From the NCBI RefSeq assembly GCF_040954835.1, contig NC_090697.1, forward strand, positions 1,438,501-1,502,500: 64,000 nt of DNA, given 5' to 3'. Position 1 is the stretch's first letter, and every line of letters begins with the position of its first letter. The DNA is from Lepisosteus oculatus. Its lineage: Eukaryota > Chordata > Actinopteri > Semionotiformes > Lepisosteidae. The notes beneath the pieces were generated by a model. The model saw nothing but the letters and a program-made list of their open reading frames with translations, had not been told where the DNA came from and ran no database searches. The position numbers were made by a program, and so were the translations under genes. Below, in pieces: positions 59,776-64,000 of this stretch.

Positions 59776-59875
59776 TACTCAACGGAAAAATAGAAAGAAG
59801 AAACAGAAAGGTTCAATTGCCAAAATGCTGTTTCTCCTTTCTGTTTTTCAGCGTGGAATTAACCTTCACTTGTTT
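59776..59875. repeat. Fold-back element, degraded copy 3
   Basis: The right arm CTTTCTGTTTTTCAGCGTGG then AATTAACCTTCACTTGTTTG matches the family end. The left arm GAAAAATAGAAAGAAGAAACAG is only partly complementary. The ribozyme-like core is not recognisable here. Confidence 0.5.
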
Positions 59876-62214
59876 GCAGCAGCTCAGACACGTCTACACA
59901 ATCCTGGCCGATGATCTCTCTTTTAGCTATCGCACGTAACCATAGACAGTTTAAGTTGCTTGCCCGGCAGTCACTCTGCCTTCAGATTTGCTCCTGAACT
60001 GCTATTTGGAGACTCCTCCAGCTCTGTCATTTGAATAGTTTGGGAAGGTCACGGTACTATATTTGACAAAGACGGCAGTCAACATTATGTTTGCCTAATG
60101 ATGAACGTGGATGAGCACAAACCATTGCCAGACTCATCCAAAACAAAATACCAGCTCATGAAAACATCAGCAAAGACATTTTTTATGTAACTTCCCTTGG
60201 AGTAAGACTGCCTTATTGGTTGCTATTCATTCATCAGATGAACTCACAAAGTAAGGCTCTGACAAAGTAGGGTTCTGTGGCTCAGGAATCTGTCAGGAAG
60301 TCCCTGAAAAATTATATTTTATTAAAATTAAAACAAAACTTGAAAGATCCTGATAGATGAGATGACTATAGACAGTAACTATGGTTACTGTTTTGCAAAG
60401 ACTAGGCAGAGTGATGCTTCAACAGCACAGGCTGTTAGGGTGTTGGGGCTGGCTTGCAGGTTATAGTGATGCACTGCATTGCAACACTGAGTTGGATGCC
60501 ATTCAATATCTGCGTAAATAAGGAAATTGACTTCATGAATTGGTTTTAGAATACACCAATCTGACTGATGAATGACGAGCAAAGAAATGATTGACATTCC
60601 AATCCTATATGATCTACAGTATCTGGAACCATCCTTTTTTCTTCTCAGAAGCTCTATTTGTGGATTTCTATGACTACTGTAGGTCTGGAGTTCCACTGAC
60701 TGTTTGAATAATATGGTATACTTAGTTGTCTTCCGTGAATCAGCAAGGTGTCAGACACAAAAATACTGTCTTTGGGTCTCTAAAGGTTACCAGGGCTTGT
60801 ATTTTTTTAAGTAAGAATAAACATGCTCCCGCAAAGGGTACAGTATATTATATAAAAAGCAGACCCTTTCCTCCAAAGTCTGTTTAATGGGACAGTGCTT
60901 GTGTTGCGATTGCCAGCAATCTGTAAATGCAGCCTGTGAAATGTTTTGCTTACCGCAATGTCATTTTTTTGACTGCTTTGTTATGATCAAACTGTGCTGG
61001 CCCGCATTTGACTATTGGATTATTTCACAAAGTCGACTGTTTATTTAAATAAGTATACCCAAGTGTTCTCCATTTAAAAGTAATATTTACATTTCAGCAG
61101 TACCTGCCAATGCAAAGGAGAAGGCCTTGGTGCTGTGTGTGAGGTAAGTCAGGAGCAGGCTGGTATTAGTGCAGTAGGAGGAGTGAGGAAGCTGGTGCTG
61201 GATCCCCAGACGAATTCTTCACAGCACACTGACACATTTTCCAAGGTGAAGACATGATTCTGCATTTCTTTCTTGTTAATGTTGAATTTCACCAACTAAA
61301 AAGGGAATAAGCATATCATACTGCACAGTGGTATTAAATCATACAAATCTGTCTAGAAGGAAATTCAGAAGAAACTTCATGTTAAGCACTTTTACACCAC
61401 GGTGTATGAGTGCTTCATTGGTGTGAATGAGGACCTTTATAAACATCATAACTGAATTAATAAAACATTTATCAAGCTTTCCAAGTGGATAATATGATAT
61501 TAAAAGACCCATCAACTAAGGTAATCATTTAATCATTTTATGAAAGGACAAAGTATCAGTTTGGATAAGCTACAGAACAAGTGTCATTCAGAGTAATACA
61601 GTAGCTGCAATTTATTGAAAATGCAGAAATTATCATTAAATGACAAACATTCTCATGTTATTTGTTTAATATATCACATTTTTATCACCACTCATGGTTT
61701 TATGGCTGTTTAGTATTTAACATATGCATACATTGCCTTACTTAAGGAAACAATTCTATCTGCCTTTACTGAACAAGTTCTGGATTTGTTTTTGTCTGTG
61801 GAATATTATGTACTTATACTGTGTAATGAAGTATTAGGTACCTGAGAAAAATGTTTTCTTTCTACACAATATAATTGTTTTGTGGATTTTGTGTGGATTT
61901 AAATGATGCTGTTCTGGTACTATAAAATGACAGATCATGGAGAAGTTAAACAAGTTAGAATGTAAATTACATTATTCACTGCACATATAATTTCAGTAAT
62001 GTCAGGTATAACAGAAAAGAGAGGTTTAGGATTATAAATACACTTCCTCTAAACATGCTTTAGCATCAAAGAACAATACCTATTTTAGTAGATCTACTCA
62101 TGAATGTGAAACACTTTTTGACACTAAAACTGTTTCTCACAGGAAAGAAACTGTGGACTACTGAGTTTTACAACAGTGAAGTTTTGTGAAATACAGGATC
62201 TGAATGAACTTGAT
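59876..62214. other. Unassigned DNA
   Basis: 2.3 kb with no recognised gene or repeat; the minus-strand ORF at 60385-60696 (103 codons) has no domain. Confidence 0.35.
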
Positions 62215-62885
62215 TGAACAGATTGCTGAGGTGTTGCTGATGTATCTGTGGTGGTGGAGGAGATTGGTCAACTGGAGATGCAGAAGGCCTTGGACTGTGG
62301 GGTTTAACACCTCTTCAATGTTGCCTGGAAGACAGGTACAGTACCTCTGGACTGGCTAAAGAGGATGGTGGCTCCCATTTTAAGAAAGGGGGGCATGCTG
62401 AACTATATGGGGATTTACACTCTAAGCCTCCCCAGTAAGGCCTGCTTTTAAAGAGCTGGAGAGAGACTCTGATCTATTAGATCACGAAGGTTACGATTCA
62501 TGACCAACAGTGCAGATTTCAACCCGGCTGTGGAACGATGAACCATGGGGGTCATGGGGGTTTTCCTGTCCAGTCAACCTCTGTGGACCTGGAGAGGATA
62601 TACTGTATGACCATGGTCTTGGAGAAGTGTTTTGGGGGGCTTTGTAGGAATATGAGGTGCTGGTTGTGTGTGCTGTCAAGTCTCTTGGAGTGACAGCTAT
62701 TGTACGTCACTTACCTAGCATGCAGGTAAGGTTGTTCAAGGTGAGTGCTGTACACCACCCGCAGCGCGTCTTGTCTATACTCATGTTTATGGTTCAGCTG
62801 AGTTATGAAGAGTTATCTCGAAGGGCTTGGAGGTGACATCCCTCCTGTTTGCAGTTGATGTTCTTCCTGAGTGCACTGTGGTTCA
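62215..62885 (+). pseudogene. Second non-LTR reverse-transcriptase fossil
   Basis: Broken frames read LDWLKRMVAPILRKGG, LNYMGIYTLSLPSKACF, then after a gap CRFQPGCGTM. The next readable piece, after a larger gap, is VQLSYEELSRRAWR and SLLFAVDVLPECT, which resembles the ISRRS...SLLFADDVVLL region. This is the order seen in a class of fish LINEs with RFRPGCGTVDQL. It differs from the L2/CR1-like fossil at 25.4 kb. Many stops; inactive. Confidence 0.7.
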
Positions 62886-63125
62886 TTTCATATGGTGTCG
62901 GTCTGCGAACGGTGAGAGATTGGGTTTGAATCCTTTTTCTTATCATGTATCTATTGTCCTTGTGTTTATTGTTATATTCTGCTGCGTGACTGTCATTATT
63001 TATTATTCATTGTGTTGTAATGTTCACATTGTGTGGTGTTGTCTATTGTACTGTGCATGAGAGAACAGCGCAGATAAGAATCCCTGCATACATGTACATA
63101 TGGCAAATAAACTCTCTCTCTCCCT
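62886..63125 (+). repeat. LINE 3' tail (L2-like) ending in CT-rich simple repeat
   Basis: AGAATCCCTGCATACATGTAC then ATATGGCAAATAAACTCTCTC resembles the ends of L2/CR1-type 3'UTRs (ATTTCATTG...ACATGACAATAAA). It may belong to the preceding RT fossil or be a separate insertion. Confidence 0.5.
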
Positions 63126-64000
63126 GCCTCATCGGACTGTGAAATAAAAATAGAAAATCACGTGCACAAGCAGCAGAAATGAGATTTCTTTACAGGGCTA
63201 TTGGTCTCCATTTCAAATTTCTACGTTTGGAAACTGACAAAGAAAGATGGAGAAATATTCTGAGAATGCATAAAGTTAACAGTAAAGATATTTTACTCTA
63301 GATATAATTCCCTGTTTTACTACTACATTGCCTGTAACGAAACTCACAGACTTTGTTTGTGTGATATAACACAGAGGCTGGCAAGCCCGGGTCATATGCC
63401 AGCACACGAAGCATGAAGATGTAGTGCTTTCCCTGGCAACAAGTGTCCTTTCCAGTGTCTACACCGATGACCACAAACACCTCATACATTCTTAAAGTAT
63501 CACGGGAAAAAGTAAAACATGCAGATCTTATGTTGCCAGCTACAGCAGTGAATCAATTATGGATGCTAAATCTTGCATTTTGTTTTCTGGAGTCTAATTA
63601 TTAGTTTTTTGTGTAGTCTCTTAAGTACGGCACATGGTTTACATTTCCACATTCGGGTTAAGGTAACTGAGATTCACCTTAAAATGCAGTAAAACTAAAT
63701 TGTTACCCTACCCCTTGTATATTATGTAAATGAAGAATTACAGTTTTAATAAATATCATATTCATAGTGCATACAGTATCATCCAAAATAATTTTGCGGC
63801 CATGGGCTCCTGGACTCAGGAAATTAGACTATATTCTGGGCTCCAGTGGACTTAGTCAGCATATGGGTAGACCAAAGGGAAAAAACTATTAGTAAAGTGT
63901 CCTAAATGTGCCATGTACTGTAATCCCATAGTTCTTTCTTAAAGCCCTGTTTTGTATGCTCTGTAGTCTTAGAGACTAAGGGTGCAGTCTGTCTTGCCAA
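63126..64000. other. Unassigned DNA to the window edge
   Basis: No gene or recognised repeat; the minus-strand ORF 63298-63489 has no recognisable motif. Confidence 0.35.

Overview
This is vertebrate nuclear DNA, A/T-rich and mostly non-coding. Two intact alpha-connexin genes lie in the first 12.4 kb, followed by about 50 kb with no recognisable cellular gene. The repeat content (many Tc1-type DNA transposon fossils, tRNA-headed SINEs, retroposons with (ATT)n tails, short TG...CA LTRs) and a gap-junction gene of the fish Cx32.2/Cx32.7 type point to a ray-finned fish. I lean towards a slowly evolving, non-teleost lineage such as gar or bowfin, but the sequence alone does not prove this.

Layout. 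1-2.5 kb: upstream DNA with no gene. 2505-3527: a 340-residue alpha-connexin encoded in one uninterrupted exon. 3.6-5.1 kb: a poly(A) signal, a fold-back element with perfect 44-bp arms, a tRNA-headed element and a SINE. 7.0-13.9 kb: GJA1 (connexin 43), with a probable non-coding exon 1 ending at 7168, a 4.0-kb intron holding an antisense Tc1 fossil, a coding exon at 11195-12331 and a 3'UTR of about 1.6 kb carrying a perfect 8-mer match for miR-1/miR-206. 15.4-64 kb: a gene desert built from repeats. It holds several Tc1 fossils, two LINE reverse-transcriptase fossils, two solo LTRs each with an intact 5-bp target duplication, a diverged third LTR, a 230-bp TG...CA element flanked by ATAT, four copies of an (ATT)n-tailed retroposon, several copies of a second SINE family, and two further copies of the fold-back element.

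The two genes are tandem, in the same orientation, and about three quarters identical over their first 100 residues, so they look like an old local duplication. Both encode four-pass gap-junction subunits that assemble six to a hemichannel. They differ mainly in the cytoplasmic tail. The GJA1 tail keeps most Cx43 regulatory motifs, while the neighbour's tail is acidic and has no recognisable PDZ-binding end. The long gene-free flank agrees with the known isolation of GJA1 in vertebrate genomes, where distal regulatory elements are expected.

I found no bacterial-type operon, CRISPR array or intact mobile element. The signals most worth checking are the fold-back family with hammerhead-ribozyme-like core motifs, the 230-bp element with a tRNA-like promoter, the paired solo LTRs, and the conserved regulatory parts of GJA1.
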